A stretch of DNA of 64,000 bases. It comes from Paraspadella gotoi. Taxonomy: Eukaryota; Chaetognatha. The notes beneath the pieces are model-generated. The model saw only the letters and a list, made by a program, of their open reading frames with translations, made no database searches and was not told the DNA's origin. The position numbers and the translations under genes were made by a program. This document shows positions 1 through 11,393 of this stretch, piece by piece (within the stretch, counting starts at the first letter, position 1; every line of letters begins with the position of its first letter). Where the stretch lies: the NCBI GenBank assembly GCA_051294375.1, contig CM119267.1:26055293-26119292 (forward strand). The letters are read 5' to 3'.

Positions 1-285
1 ATTTGCAGACATGTTTCTTTCTCTCTCTCTTTCTCACTATTTTTCTTTTTCTCTCTCTCCCTCCCTTTTTCTTCTCTCCCTCCCTTTTTCTCTCTCTCTC
101 TCTCCTCCCTTTTTCTCTCTCTCCCTCCCTTTTTCTCTCTCTCCCTCCTTTTTCTCTCTCTCTCCCTCCCTTTTTCTCCCTCTTCCCCCTTTCTCTCTCT
201 CCCCGCCTTTCTCTTCTCTCTCTCTCCCCCCTTTCTCTCTCTCTCTTCTTTCTTTCTTCCTGTTTCTCTTCCTCTCTTTTTTCAT
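1..285. repeat. Pyrimidine (C/T) low-complexity tract
   Basis: The plus strand is almost purely C and T from about 17 to 285, made of drifting CTCTCT, CCCTCC and TTTTT runs. Open frames read through it are compositional (Leu/Ser/Phe/Pro repeats) and not genes. Bases 1-17 match the motif at 2029-2045, part of a hammerhead-like foldback, so a decayed copy may be cut by the window edge. Confidence 0.9.
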
Positions 286-640
286 TAAAAAAAATTGTGT
301 CAGCAGCGAACTCGTGATGTTAAGCGATAAGCATGGCAGTCTTGCATGTTATCATGTTACCATCGCAAAATAGTTTTTTATTTCGATTTTTCTCTTCCCA
401 CCTTTCTCTCTCCTTTTTTTTCTTTATTTATTTTTTATATTTATTTATTTTTATATTAAGCTAAGTTTGTTATGTATAACTCTTAGTTTGATTTTTTCAA
501 TATCAAAGTTTGTCATTGGTCCAGATTTTTTTTATGCGATTGTGACGTTATTTTTTTTCTAATTTGATTTTATGTTGGTATGTAGAATTAAAAGCAATAG
601 TTTATAAAATGACTGATTTTAATATTTCTTTTTCCGTTAG
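286..640. other. AT-rich intron sequence upstream of the RCE1 exon
   Basis: No coding potential or recognised repeat. It ends in a pyrimidine-rich stretch and TTAG at 637-640, which serves as the 3-prime splice site of the RCE1 exon at 641. It is therefore the end of an RCE1 intron. The first RCE1 exon (about 70 residues in the human protein) is not in view and should lie left of the window. Confidence 0.5.
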
Positions 641-879
641 GTTTGAGTTTTCACCGAGATCATCCAGTTGTCATCTTTCGTCGCTCTTTGAGCATCCTCT
701 TCGTCTGTATCGCATCTCCGCCAGCCGTCGCCCTTTTAGCATGCCCCGATCCGGAAAGGGGTCAAACTTTTTGGCGCCTTCTCGGCGTTCGACTCGACGG
801 CCTCGTTCCTGCCATGGCTCTTCCTTTTGCCTTGACCCATATTCTCTTTCTTGGCTCCCATTTTCTTAACCACTTAGAG
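641..879 (+). CDS. RCE1: RCE1 CAAX prenyl protease 2, amino-terminal exon (opposite strand to the rest)
   Basis: RCE1 is the endoplasmic-reticulum membrane protease that removes the last three residues from farnesylated or geranylgeranylated CAAX proteins such as Ras. This 239-nt exon reads RDHPVVIFRRS near its start. It goes on through a hydrophobic segment (SLSILFVCIASPPAV), then FWRLLGVRLDGLVPAMALP and THILFLG, which line up with the human segment that begins RDHPAVIKRR. It starts with two bases of a split codon after TTAG and ends in phase 0 at GAG followed by GTTGGT; a GTAACT donor four bases later would break the frame with the next exon. The next exons lie on the minus strand beyond 48 kb, so the 100-N gap at 2874 separates parts of one gene in conflicting orientation. 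A first exon is missing. Confidence 0.85.
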
Positions 880-2020
880 GTTGGTAACTTCGAATAATCA
901 TTAACTTATCAATATAAAAAAAGAGCCAAAAATCGATATTTCAAAAAGAAAAAATTTGAATTATGTAAATACTTTTATAAGTGCTGATTTTTGGATTTCC
1001 ACTCAAATAATTTTTTTTTGCTTTTCTCATAACCCTATGATCTCTTGACCTCCAAATTGTTGGAAGGCTCCGACAAGATTGAATGTTTTCTTTTAAACCC
1101 AAAATAGTCTTGATTTAGAAACAATGTTAAATAGCTAACGGTTTAACTGGGTTTTATTTAAATAATGGAATGATAATGCAAAACTATTCCCTAAGATCAA
1201 AAAATCAAAAATTCGCTTGGCCAATTTTCCCGTTCTATCGATTTTATAATGCAATAAGATGCAACAAAATTGGAAAAAATAGCAAATTTAAAAATACCAC
1301 ACTGTTGTTGCCAAGTCAAGTCTGATATTCTTTTTTTTCTTCCATTTTATTGAGTTTGATATAAGAACAGAGTCAGAGAGGTTTATTTTTAATATTTACC
1401 AAATTTATTGTTTGTAAATGTTAAAAACTCTCTCTTATTATTTTGAAAATTTATAAAATAAACAAAACACTTTTAAAGCGAGAGTGACAAAAACTAAAAC
1501 TGATATAAACAATAAAATTAAGTAAATGAAAATGGTTATTCAAGATCAGGGTTTTTTGGCTTAATCTCCACTCTCCATTTTCCATAGCCAGGCCTCTTGG
1601 GCGCGCAAGGCCTAAGCGCTCGCTTGTCACGGGGATGGCTGAACCGATTCAAAAGCACGCAAGTTGGGCTCCACAAACGGTTTCGTGGTTATCCATCTAG
1701 TTTACGAATGATGTTTTGATCATTGATTATTTTAAATGAGGAAATAATATCTAAAAATGTATGAGGTTCCCCAAAAAATGGCGATGATCAAAGTTTCAAA
1801 ACTTGTTTATTATAATAAAAATGTTTGACGAGTTAAAAGCATTCAAAGAATATAAACAAATGGTCTTAAAACCGTTCGACGTCAGAGGCTACTGCCCCTG
1901 ACTCGTAAACAGTGCTTTACATAAAAAATAATCGGGATATTCCCGAGTTCACGTTTCTTTTTCGTCTTCATATTCTGTTGGTTTAGATAAAAAAAAATTT
2001 GGATTTTCACAACAAATTTA
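880..2020. other. RCE1 intron sequence, AT-rich
   Basis: No exon recognised. About 1190-1310 resembles 48280-48370 in the same orientation (shared CCGTTCTATCGATTTTATAA), a dispersed repeat in two parts of the RCE1 intron. A GC-richer patch at 1585-1700 has no recognised product. Confidence 0.45.
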
Positions 2021-2075
2021 TTTATTATTTGCAGACATGTTTCGAACGTCATTTCGTTCTTCATCAGTGCATATT
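2021..2075 (-). mobile_element. Hammerhead-like foldback, decayed copy
   Basis: On the minus strand it reads TGCA, CTGATGA, A, a 5-bp stem GAACG/CGTTC with a 6-nt loop, then GAAAC-ATGTC and TGCA. The TGCA pieces before the core and after the GTC can pair as stem I, the best proximal stem I of the four copies here. The flanking arms are only partly complementary, so the unit looks old. It is related to the copies at 4380-4480, 12322-12491 and 60088-60275. Confidence 0.5.
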
Positions 2076-2339
2076 TGTAGTTTGAATTACAAAAATTTGG
2101 CAAGTTTAAAGTTGAGAAAGAGAGAGAGTGAAGAGAAATTCGCCTCGTTTTTCGTATCATTTTTTTGGGTAATTTTTCTCTCTCTCAATCTCGGCCCGTT
2201 TATAACGTTGGTCATTTTTGAACGTTTACTTATATAATTTTTATGACCGGCTTTTAGAACCACTCTTTGGAATGTCGTTGCTCATCCGAAAACCGTTATT
2301 TTTACGGATTTTCGCGACTTATTTTGTCACGTTATTGTC

Positions 2340-2703
2340 ACGTATTTGCCACGTCTCACCGAGAATAAACGTTTAGACTTTTGGGAAATTCTCGTTTTAC
2401 ACTCGGTGGAGATAAAGTCAGCGAGACTGTTGTCGAAGCCATTTTTTTGGACGAGCGACTCTGCAAACGCCCGGACCGCAAGAGTCGAGACAGAAGTTCC
2501 CTTCAGAGAGAGAGAGAGAGAGAGAGAGTGTGAGTGATTGAGTGAATCAGGAAGATAAAGCTTCCCACAAAGCGTTGTCGTTGTCGCGTTCTTTAAATCG
2601 AGAAATGGGTCAAAGTCAGACGCCGATATCGAATCCAAGGCCGTCTGACGTCGAGCCCTTTTTCTCCTATGGCCATGCCCACTCGCCGCCACGAGCGTCA
2701 ATA
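2340..2703 (+). other. Possible first exon: GA-repeat leader and short MGQ-type reading frame
   Basis: A GC-richer stretch with a (GA)n run at 2504-2529 is followed by ATG at 2605 in fair context (gagaaATGG). It opens a frame beginning MGQSQTPISNPRPSDVEPFF; the coding-like composition ends near 2703. An N-terminal MGxxxS is compatible with myristoylation. No family recognised. It could be a first exon, the leader of a retroelement or chance. Confidence 0.2.
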
Positions 2704-2873
2704 CAATTTAGGATTATATTTAGTTATTGTAAGAAATTAACATCCTTGTTATACAGACTAAAATGAGCCAACAAAATGTTAAACAAAATATAAAAAATTA
2801 TAAAAAATTAATTTTTTTGAACAAATTGTAATAGTTCACGGTTCTTTTTATAGGAGGAAAAAGAAAATGGAAA

Positions 2874-2973
2874 NNNNNNNNNNNNNNNNNNNNNNNNNNN
2901 NNNNNNNNNNNNNNNNNNNNNNNNNNNNNNNNNNNNNNNNNNNNNNNNNNNNNNNNNNNNNNNNNNNNNNNNN
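2874..2973. other. Assembly gap of 100 N
   Basis: Exactly 100 N, a conventional placeholder for a join of unknown size. RCE1 parts lie on opposite strands on its two sides. Confidence 1.
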
Positions 2974-5348
2974 ATTTTCAGATGCGCACAGGAAAGTACA
3001 GAAAAAAAAAACAAATCCCTCTTAAAATTCAAACAAGGATGTTATTTCATTTGGTAAACATTTGTCATGACCCCTGAAATATCTTTCCGGTTTCCTTTGA
3101 CTCTTGTTCACAACTGATGGAATTTTAGGAGAGATAAAGAGCGCTTCCCTTCTTCTCATACTTTATTAATGTTGGAGGTTACATTTCTATCCAATTAGTG
3201 AATTGATTTGAAAAGAAAAATGATTTAAAATTTATCCTTACCATAATTTTCTAACTATTCCCGATTTTTTTTATTTTTTTTATTTTTTAAAGAAAAAAAA
3301 ATAATCAGCGTACGAGGTGGCCCAGACGGAAAGTGATGAACTCAACATCGTACGGAAAAAACTGGACAAATTTCAACAATGAATAACATTTAATTCTTAA
3401 TCAATTTTTCAAACAGAAAAACCACTACAGTACTACGGCACTAAGGGTACAGAGTACAAAGAGTTCGTCATCGTCTTCGTCTTTGTTGGAATCATTTTAG
3501 TTCCTAAAAGTCGACCGGCAAAATTTCAAAATTGAATTGATAATAAAATAGAAATGGCATGTTGATTTTATCATAATTTTATGTTTTTCTTTCTCTCTCA
3601 TCTCTATCTCACTCGTTATAATAAATTTATAGTAGGAGTCTACGTCGTTCTTAGAAATCGAGGAAGACTTTTTCAATGGAGATTTTCGTTAAAATCTGAC
3701 TCCCAAATAATGTCAACGCCCCTGGGAAAAATTCAGGTAAAAAATAGATGTAAAAACACTCGATTCCGATCCTGTTACATCTCAAGGGCTCGCATTTTTT
3801 TTCTCTTGACAAATAACCATAATTTGACATCAAACCATCAGATTCAAATGGACTGGTCGCTCGGAAAAATATTTTCGACGCAATTTTTATATATAAAAAT
3901 AAAGGGATTTCTCAATTCAATACAATGTCAACGCATTTAAATATGTTGTAATTTTACAATAAACTTCGAATTCAGGAATCCGATAGCCATATGTCTGAAG
4001 GGCTCTCAAAATTTTTCTTTACATTTTATTGGTTATTTTAATATGATACGATCATGGTAAAATGAATTAGTCCATTTTGGTGAAATTTTTATTTAAAGTA
4101 AAAGTAAAAGAGAGCTAACGATCGGAATTCTAAGAGTTTTCAACCGGGAGTCAGATTCGGAAAAAATCTTATATGGCGAAAATCTTCCAAAGAAGGGGTG
4201 GATTTTCCGAAGATTTTGGTTAATATTTTCTATATTTATGGTCGGATTTTTTTGAAACTTAAAAATAGCAATATTGCCATCATTCTACATTGGCCGGCCA
4301 AAGAATATATTAAAAAAACATTTGACTTTTTTCGTCAGAGCTTAGTCCTATTTATAGGCAATTTGGTTTCAGTTTACAACGAATTTTTATTTCAAAGAAA
4401 CGTTTCGAAACGTTCGAAACGTTTCGGCTTTGAATGCAAGCCTTCATCAGCGTCAAATAATTTGTGAATTGTTAGACAGTTTTTTGTGTGAAAGAAGGGA
4501 GAGAGAGTGAGAGAGAGAGTGTAGAGAGACTTGGCTCTCCCGCGTCGCGAGGTAGGCGTGGCTCGTCGTGAGAGAGACGTAAACGTAAATCTGACGGATC
4601 TCGAACGTCGAAAAGAAAAGAGAAAAGACTCGAAAATGGAACCAAATAATGAGACGAAATAAAAATGTAAATGAAATATAATCGAGCAATAAATCAAGCA
4701 GAAAATAAGACGTGAATCAAGCAAAAAATCGTACAAAAAATCCGGAGAAAATAGTCGACGTCCGTAGAAATAACCGTGAGAAATTAGTTCGTGTCCAAAG
4801 AAAATCGTAAGCAAATCGTGATCAAAGTGAACTAAACTCGGTCTGTCTGGTCTTGTCCAAGTAAAGTATTAGAGAGTAGATAGGCAAGTTATCTGGTCAT
4901 TTATAATGTTATTTTAAATATTTTTACATTTACTGATAGGAAATGATGTCAATATTATTGATGTAACATTTCAAATCAATTGACCCACGCGTTGAAAAAT
5001 AATCTACAAAAAATGGTCATTTTCCATGCCCAATTTTTAAAACAAATCTGCGTTCGTTAAATTTTCTTTTGGTTCCACTTAAATTTTTAGCTTTGGCTGA
5101 GTGTCTTAATTGGTAATAAAAAAATTGATTTTCTTTAATATCTTTTGAACCAAAAATGATAGAACGATGAGACTGGTATCATATTAAAGCCATAATTATG
5201 GGGCATCTTTTCCATATAATTTTTCTTAAATATTTCCTCAGCCTCGGCTCAATGGCTGAGCAGGCTAAATCATCTCATTCCATCCGTGCGTCCCGGGTCC
5301 CGACATTCAAGAGTGTTCAATACAAAAGTCTCTCACTTTTTATAATAA
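2974..5348. other. AT-rich region with no recognised gene
   Basis: No exon found on either strand, including the remaining PLC X-domain exons expected on the minus strand. It contains a decayed hammerhead-like foldback (4380-4480), a GA-rich patch (4495-4530) with a GC-richer leader-like stretch to about 4600, and a segment near 5160-5240 that resembles 54590-54660. Confidence 0.5.
4340..4480 (-). mobile_element. Hammerhead-like foldback, decayed copy
   Basis: Read on the minus strand: GACG-CTGATGA-A, stem GGCTT/AAGCC with an 8-nt loop, then GAAAC followed by a palindromic GTTTCGAACGTTTCGAAAC stretch in place of the short ACATGT of other copies. Outer arms around 4360-4395 and 4450-4475 are only partly complementary. 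No clean target duplication seen. Confidence 0.45.
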
Positions 5349-5526
5349 AACAAGTTTGAACAAACAATGTCAGATCTGCCCACGATCATTATCGTAATTA
5401 ATTAATTCAATATCATTAGGAAAATAAACAATGTTGTTTTAATTATCTAATTATTATGATAATTAATACATCTTGCATTTAATTAATAAAAAAGAAAAAA
5501 GAATCATTATCAATTAGTGATACAGG
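5349..5526 (+). mobile_element. Helentron-like element, 5-prime fragment
   Basis: Begins with the family 5-prime end AACAAGTTTGAACAAACAAT, then the GATCTGCCCACGAT motif and a TTAATTAA-rich part. It stops after CAGGTTTT, where an oppositely oriented 3-prime end starts. Confidence 0.7.
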
Positions 5527-5737
5527 TTTTTAGTCGGATCTGCTTATCAGCAGATCCCGACTCTATAACTCACTTTGTCGGTCCGTCGGTCCGTCCCCTC
5601 AATATTGTCGGGCACACACTTATATCATGTCAGAACATCGAATTATGATAAATTATGCAAAAAAAACGATGTCCGTCCGTCCGTCTTTCCGTCCGTCTCT
5701 TTCCGTCCGTCCGTCCGTCCGTCCGTCCGTCCGTCCC
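5527..5737 (-). mobile_element. Helentron-like element, 3-prime fragment with CCGT microsatellite
   Basis: On the plus strand it starts TTTTTAGTCGGATCTGC, a hairpin (GATCTGCT/AGCAGATC), then CTCTATAA and a CGTCC/GTCCGT microsatellite near 5680-5735. The expected body after the microsatellite is absent, so it is truncated or interrupted. Confidence 0.75.
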
Positions 5738-6600
5738 ATAATACCACCATTAAAATTCCTTTATTAAAGGAGGCCCATACGCAAGAATTCAGCTTTCTGC
5801 ATTAATAAATAAAAATTCAAAATTCATGGAAAAATGACTTCCAAAGTGAAAGTAAGAGAATGGAGGGTATTAGTATTTAGGGGAGATCAATTAAAACATT
5901 TTCCAATAAATATCTCGTCCTTGTTCGAATTGCAACAAGAAGATGGGAATTTTTTCTCCACTTTCCCGCGCGAAGAAAAATTAATGACTTATGATATCAT
6001 TTTTATCACTGGGTCCCCTTAAGTCTTGCTGCCACAAATCTTCCCAGATCTGTGCTAAAATTTTAATAATATTTTTTTCCTAAATGACGTAAAAGATAAT
6101 ACTTTAAATCCTTTAATAATTTTTGATACTAATCACATTAATTATTATAATTAGAATATTTGTTTATTTCTATTTTTTCAAAAAAAATATAAATTTTAAG
6201 AGTGACTAACTGTATGTACAAATAAATATTACTGTTGAGATAAGACAATGCAGATTTTAATTTATCTGCCAATATTTCGATTTATATTGAGAAATCATTT
6301 GTCCTTTAATCTCATTTGCATATTACAGTGCGGTTAAATTTAAAACGTAAATATTCAATAGTGCGCTTTACATTTAAAAAAAATAACTTCATATACATAT
6401 TTAAGTACATGGAAAGTACAGGAATCACAGACAGGCAAGGCCTAACTCGGAAATCGATCCGGCCTACTGTATATAATAACCCTGATCCTACCTTATTCCC
6501 GCGTTGAGCTGTTGAGTGAGGGTCATTTTTTGACAAACGGAATAACTAAGTAAATAAAAATTTGGTTTATATATCATTGCCATAGCATATCATTAAACTT
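5738..6600. other. AT-rich sequence downstream of the PLC X-domain exons
   Basis: No exon recognised. About 5865-5990 is similar to 22100-22215 (shared ATCTCGTCCTTGTTCG), another dispersed repeat. Confidence 0.5.
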
Positions 6601-6619
6601 ATCTTCGGGTGAAACTCAC

Positions 6620-6951
6620 TTCAATACGATTTGTTTCGAAATTTGACAAAGCTTTGGAACAAGTTTACAAATAGTATCGACCACACATTTTAGAGTAGAA
6701 TCGTCTGTGGGGTAAAAAAAAAAAAATTGGTGACGACGACGAACAAACGAACAAAAGACCAAAAAAACGAACGAACCATCGCTGATCTCCGAATTTGGGT
6801 CGAGATTCTCCGTAGCGGAGTCGTGCGTTCCGGGAATGGCTATCTCCGTGAGCGGCGCGGTCGTCACCGACGCCGGAAGCGCCGCCATCCAATCGGTGTT
6901 GCGGGGGAGAGCGGCATCTTCCACTTTCGGCGAAGGAAGACGCGGCGCCAT
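6620..6951 (-). CDS. PI-PLC X-domain-containing protein (PLCXD-like), first two exons only
   Basis: PLCXD proteins carry only the catalytic X domain of phosphoinositide phospholipase C. Exon 1 (6951-6777) encodes about 58 residues: NTDWMAALP, then PLTEIAIPGTHDSAT with the family catalytic His at about residue 43, then LDPNSEISD. Exon 2 (6704-6620) begins after CCCCACAG and gives DDSTLKCVVDTICKLV. The phase matches (one base plus two). Donors are GTTCGT for exon 1 and GTGAGT for exon 2. I chose the ATG at 6951 because the leader length then suits the family. An in-frame upstream ATG at 7077 or 7101 would add a hydrophobic MNSFLKVMVFLLTLSF leader, a possible signal peptide. Most of the catalytic domain should lie further left on this strand but is not found before the gap at 2973. 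The gene is downstream of RTN4IP1 on the same strand. Confidence 0.72.
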
Positions 6952-7410
6952 AAAAAGAACGGCGGCGGCGCGGATTTGAGCAGAAGTGAGAGAAGAATTA
7001 ACGATGAAAGGACAAGAATCGATGACGTCAAAAGATAGAGTCAACAAAAAAACCATAACCTTTAAAAATGAATTCATTCTCCTTGCTTTTCTAAATTTCA
7101 AACTCTAATAACTAATGAAGCGAAAAAATAAAAAATGATTGGAAAATACAAAAGATTCGCGACAACAAAAATTAAATATTTGTAATGTCGTTCCTGTGCG
7201 TTTGATCAAATCGGAAGGCGCAAAGTCTTGAGACAAAAAACAAGTTTGAGCAAACAATGTCGGATCTGCCCACGATCATTATAACAAATTAATTAATTAA
7301 TAATTAATTTATTCAAGTTAATTATTTAATTAATTAGGCAATTAATTAATTTAATTCGAAATGTTTGTTTTGATTGATTAATTGACTGATTAATTAATTA
7401 TTGTGTGGAT

Positions 7411-7691
7411 AAGGCGCTAAGTGGGCTGAAGATGACTATCCGTAACTTCTATAACCCCCTTTAGTAGCCATGGAACGGGTCCTGGGCTGGGAACCAGGCT
7501 TGAGGGGTTGCCACGCCCCCAAGGCGGCTTACGGCCGTCCTCACGCTTCCCGCAGGGCAGGTACCGGGTTGGGATTGAACCCGGTACCTAGTGGTCATGA
7601 GCTGATGGCTTTACTCAATGAGCCACCGGGTCAGGACTGAAGGTGTCATGCTTATAGGCGGGGTGAACCTAGGCAATGCCCGACTACAATT
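7411..7691 (-). mobile_element. tRNA-like SINE (family 1)
   Basis: On the minus strand the element has an A-box-like TGGCTCATTGAGTAA and a perfect B box GGTTCAATCCC (7571-7581 region), spaced as in a tRNA. A second copy is at 23652-23853. It sits inside a Helentron-like element. Confidence 0.7.
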
Positions 7692-8344
7692 GATAAATTA
7701 ATTGACTAATTGATTAATTAACTAATTAATTATTTTATTTATTAATACATCTTGCATTTACATTTAATATAAAAAGAAACAGGTTCTTTGTTTTTTCAAT
7801 TTAAACTCATTTCCACTCAAACGATTTCATCAAAACTTGATTTCCAGTTTAATCACACACTTTTCTACCAAAATACAAAATTTCAAGTCAATCGCCCTAT
7901 CCACTCCTTTAAATTAAATTAAAAGTTGTAAAATCTGCAGTGGATCCTAAATATTTTTTTGGAATTCATTATTGTGAAATCAAATAAAACGATATTAGGT
8001 AAAGGAATCACCGACAGGCAACATTTTGAAAAATTATATGTGCATATGATCTACCCTATTTATTTATTTATTTACATTTAATATAAAAATAAAAAGAAGC
8101 ATAATCAATTTGTGAAACAGGTTTTTTGTTTTTTCCCTTTTAACTCATTTCCACTCGGACGATTCCATCGAAACGTCATATCCAGCTCAATCACACACTT
8201 CCCTACCCACACACAAAAGTTAATTCCAATCCATCCATCCAATCACGAATAATTGGTGTTTTTTGCTAAGGTAGGACGGACGGATGGACAGTTTTTTTGC
8301 ATAATTTATCATAATTCGATGTTCTAACAATGGTTCTAACGATG

Positions 8345-8595
8345 GTCTTTTCATACAATTGAAACATTCTTTAAAATATTATACCACTTCATTGATAGGG
8401 AAGCCAGGTATTCTGGGAGTGAATAAACGTGACTGTGAGAGAGTCTTGATTGAAAGCTTGCAGGGACTTGCTATGTCATTATCTTGTAAGAGTGATGGAA
8501 GCCTTAAACCACCAAAGCCTGTCCAAAGTCAGGGACAAGATAGCTTATTTATTAAATGAATGGATAATTTTTATATTGGTTGTACCAATTTTATG
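8345..8595 (+). repeat. 250-bp dispersed repeat of unknown type
   Basis: Nearly identical to 58448-58690, with a half copy at 58228-58378. A 66-codon open frame crosses this copy, but the other copies do not preserve it, so it is not a gene. Not recognised. Confidence 0.6.
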
Positions 8596-8757
8596 ATATA
8601 AGTGAATGGCCGACAAGATTGAGAGGGGGCGAACCGACAGACCGACAAAGTGAATTATAGAGTCGGGATCTGTTGAAAGCAGATCCGACTAAAAAGAGGA
8701 AAAGAGAAAGGGAATGACCTCACTCTTCTATCCTTAACATCCTTTCTAATCCCTCGC

Positions 8758-11345
8758 TCAACGCCGGGCGGAATCTCCTCGACCCGCGACGTCGATCACA
8801 ATCTTCCCTCGCATTTTCCGAGCGGCGACGCGTTCGTAGGCCTCGACGACCCGTTCCATCCCAACGGTGGCCTCCACAACAGGTTTGATCAGGCCTCGGT
8901 CCACCAGGCGCGCCGTCGTCCGCATCGCCTGTAAGAAGGGACGATCGTAGAGACTAAGGAATTGACAATACTCGTTTTTTTCTGACGTTTAGCGCTACTT
9001 ACCTTGGCGTCCGGCATGAAGACCGCCCAACAGTAACCAGCGCCCCTTTGGGCAGCACGAAGAACTTTGTCAAAGAGACCGAGACCAGTCTTGAAAACTC
9101 CAACAGGAAGTCCGTGCACGTCCGTGTCGCTAAGTGTTTTCGATAAAAATCAAATTCTGATTCTGTATTATTAAAGAGATGGTACCGGCCCGTATCACTT
9201 AAAGCTTTTGATGTTACTGTCAACTCCCCCCTTCGCCAGGACTGTTTTGGTCATACCATTATGGTGGACTAAAATCCACCAACCGTTCATCAGCGGCCAT
9301 TGGTGCCGGAGGCAAGTCATTCTCCTCCCAACCCAAAGGTCCGGGGTTCTCGCCCGGTGGCCGCCTAGCAGTTAAGAGGGACGGGGCGCTTAACCCGCCT
9401 GTAACACGGTGTTACAGCCTGATCCGAAGCTCAGGGACTGCTTATATTGAACGGTTCTGTCACTAACATAAAACAATAATTACTGTCTCTTCACCATCCT
9501 CAATCCCACATATGCCCTGGAACGAGCTCGTCAGGCCAAACATGCCAGGCAATGAAGGCAAACTGCCGGCCGACGTTGGCTTTATCCCTTTGGTTGTTAC
9601 TACCTTCGGGGCATGGGACCTGGATGCTCTCTCAAACCTAAAAGACTTTGCCAAACTCCAAGCAATGAATGCAGGCTTAGATATCGGCAAAACGTCAAAG
9701 CACTTTTTTGAGAGACTGTGCCTTCAGCGCGAGAACGGGGACCTGCTTGCTTCCCGAAGGCCCGTGATTGAGTTGTCGTCTCATGTGGAAGGAGTTGCTT
9801 GACTTTGTCCCCTGAACTCTTTCTTTTTTATTTTCATTTTTTGTTCACGTTTATTGTTGACATTCCCGCAATTATTTGTTTGCTCTGTTTTCTTTTCAGA
9901 AAAAAAAATCTTCATCCTACTTTTCCACTTTATTCCCACCGCCACACACATCCTTCCACCTCCGCTCGAACCCCAACCTGATGAGATCCCAAGCGAGGTC
10001 GACGTATTTGGCACCGACGAAAGGTTTGAGCAAAGGGATGGCCAACTCGCTGGTCTGCCCGCCGAGAGTATCGAGGATCACGTCGAAACCACCGGCGTCT
10101 TGCAGCTCATCAGTGAAACTCGGCGATCTGGTGGGAAATCATGATAAACGACGTTAAAGTAAAAGTAGTTAATATTAATTATGGAGAGTTGAGAACCTAT
10201 TGATTTTTTTGCATAAAGCGAAAATAATCGAACATTAAAAACTGGGCTCGCGTATCGACCAAAAAAAAATTTTTTAAAAAATAATAAGCAACTATGGTGG
10301 ACTATATTGAACGGTTATGTCACTAACTCATAACAATTATTACTGTCTCTTCACAACGAAAAAAGTGAAAAGCTTTAATCACTTCAATAGTCCGCCGACG
10401 ACGACGAACCTGTAATCGAAGACCCTGTCGGCGCCGAGGGCTTGCACCATAGGAATGGCATCGCCGGGACACGTCGTCACAACCTCCGCGCCCCATGCCT
10501 TCATCAACTGAATGGCGAAAGAACCGATACCGCCTGAGCCGGCGAAGATGAGAATGCGGCTTTTTCTGAAAGGAAGATTGTATTTGATATATCAGTCACT
10601 TTGTCTCGCTAATCTCAACCTGGCGATAATTACTTCCAATATCTCTTGTCTCAACCTTGCAACAACAAAAATGGCCTTTTGAGGACGGAATATTACATTT
10701 GATGAATCAATCACTTCCTCTCGCTTTTATAAAATGGAAGATCGGATTTAATCAGTCTCATTCTATTCCCAACCTGGCAATTTTCTCCGACATTCCGCCG
10801 ACCGTGACTAAGGAGGCGAAGGTGGTGGCGGCAACGAAGGGAATGGCGGCGGCCTCGACGTGTGCGAGGCTCTTGGGTTTGAGTGAGATCTCCTTCTCCG
10901 ACGCGAGGCAGAACTCGGCATGAGTTCCCTGCCTTTTTCCGTCGATTGCCCCCCAAACTTCGTCGCCGCGCTCGAACCCCTTCACCTGATGACCCACGTC
11001 GACTACCACGCCGGAAAAATCGCGACCTGCGAGCGAATTATCAGAGCAAGAGAGAGAGTCAGACATTAATTTCTTTCCTTCAGTCCTAGTCATTAGCGGT
11101 ATGCAGCTGATCAAGTGGACGACACCACACTGATCACGTGGCAAGTTATTTTGGTCGAGGATTCTTGCCATTTAACTTGTCTCTTTCTGTTGGGCGTTTA
11201 TCAAAAGTTTATGTCCAACATTTCCTTCTCCCTTTCCCACTCTTTACCAAAGATCCCCGTTCGAATTTTGAGGTCACACGGTCATTTTATAATTAAAAAA
11301 ACGAAAGATTTTTGTGAAATATTATGCCTCGCGTCCGACATTTTA

Positions 11346-11393
<48 letters not shown>

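Larger units (their letters stand above)
7239..8692 (+). mobile_element. Helentron-like element, full length with nested insertions
   Basis: Starts AACAAGTTTGAGCAAACAAT and ends at a hairpin (GGATCTG.TGAAAGCAGATCC, 8666-8687) followed by GACTAAAAA. TTAATTAA-rich 5-prime part and the conserved CATTTCCACTC...CGATT segments are present. A tRNA-like SINE (about 7411-7691) and a 250-bp repeat (8345-8595) are nested in it. It fills the space between RTN4IP1 and the PLC X-domain gene; its 3-prime end lies about 65 bp from the RTN4IP1 stop codon. Confidence 0.75.

Noticed and set aside
3-373. Overlapping open frames in the C/T tract
   Set aside because: Pure compositional Leu/Ser/Phe/Pro reading of a pyrimidine repeat; open in several frames and both strands.
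5575-5805. Frame rich in VRPSV repeats (also near 63300)
   Set aside because: Translation of the CCGT microsatellite in the Helentron-like family.
7571-7640. A functional tRNA gene
   Set aside because: A- and B-box-like sequences are present, but no complete cloverleaf could be drawn and the sequence recurs inside a longer repeat, so it is a SINE head.
8359-8559. 66-codon frame with a protein-like look
   Set aside because: It belongs to a dispersed repeat; the other copies at 58228-58690 do not keep the frame.
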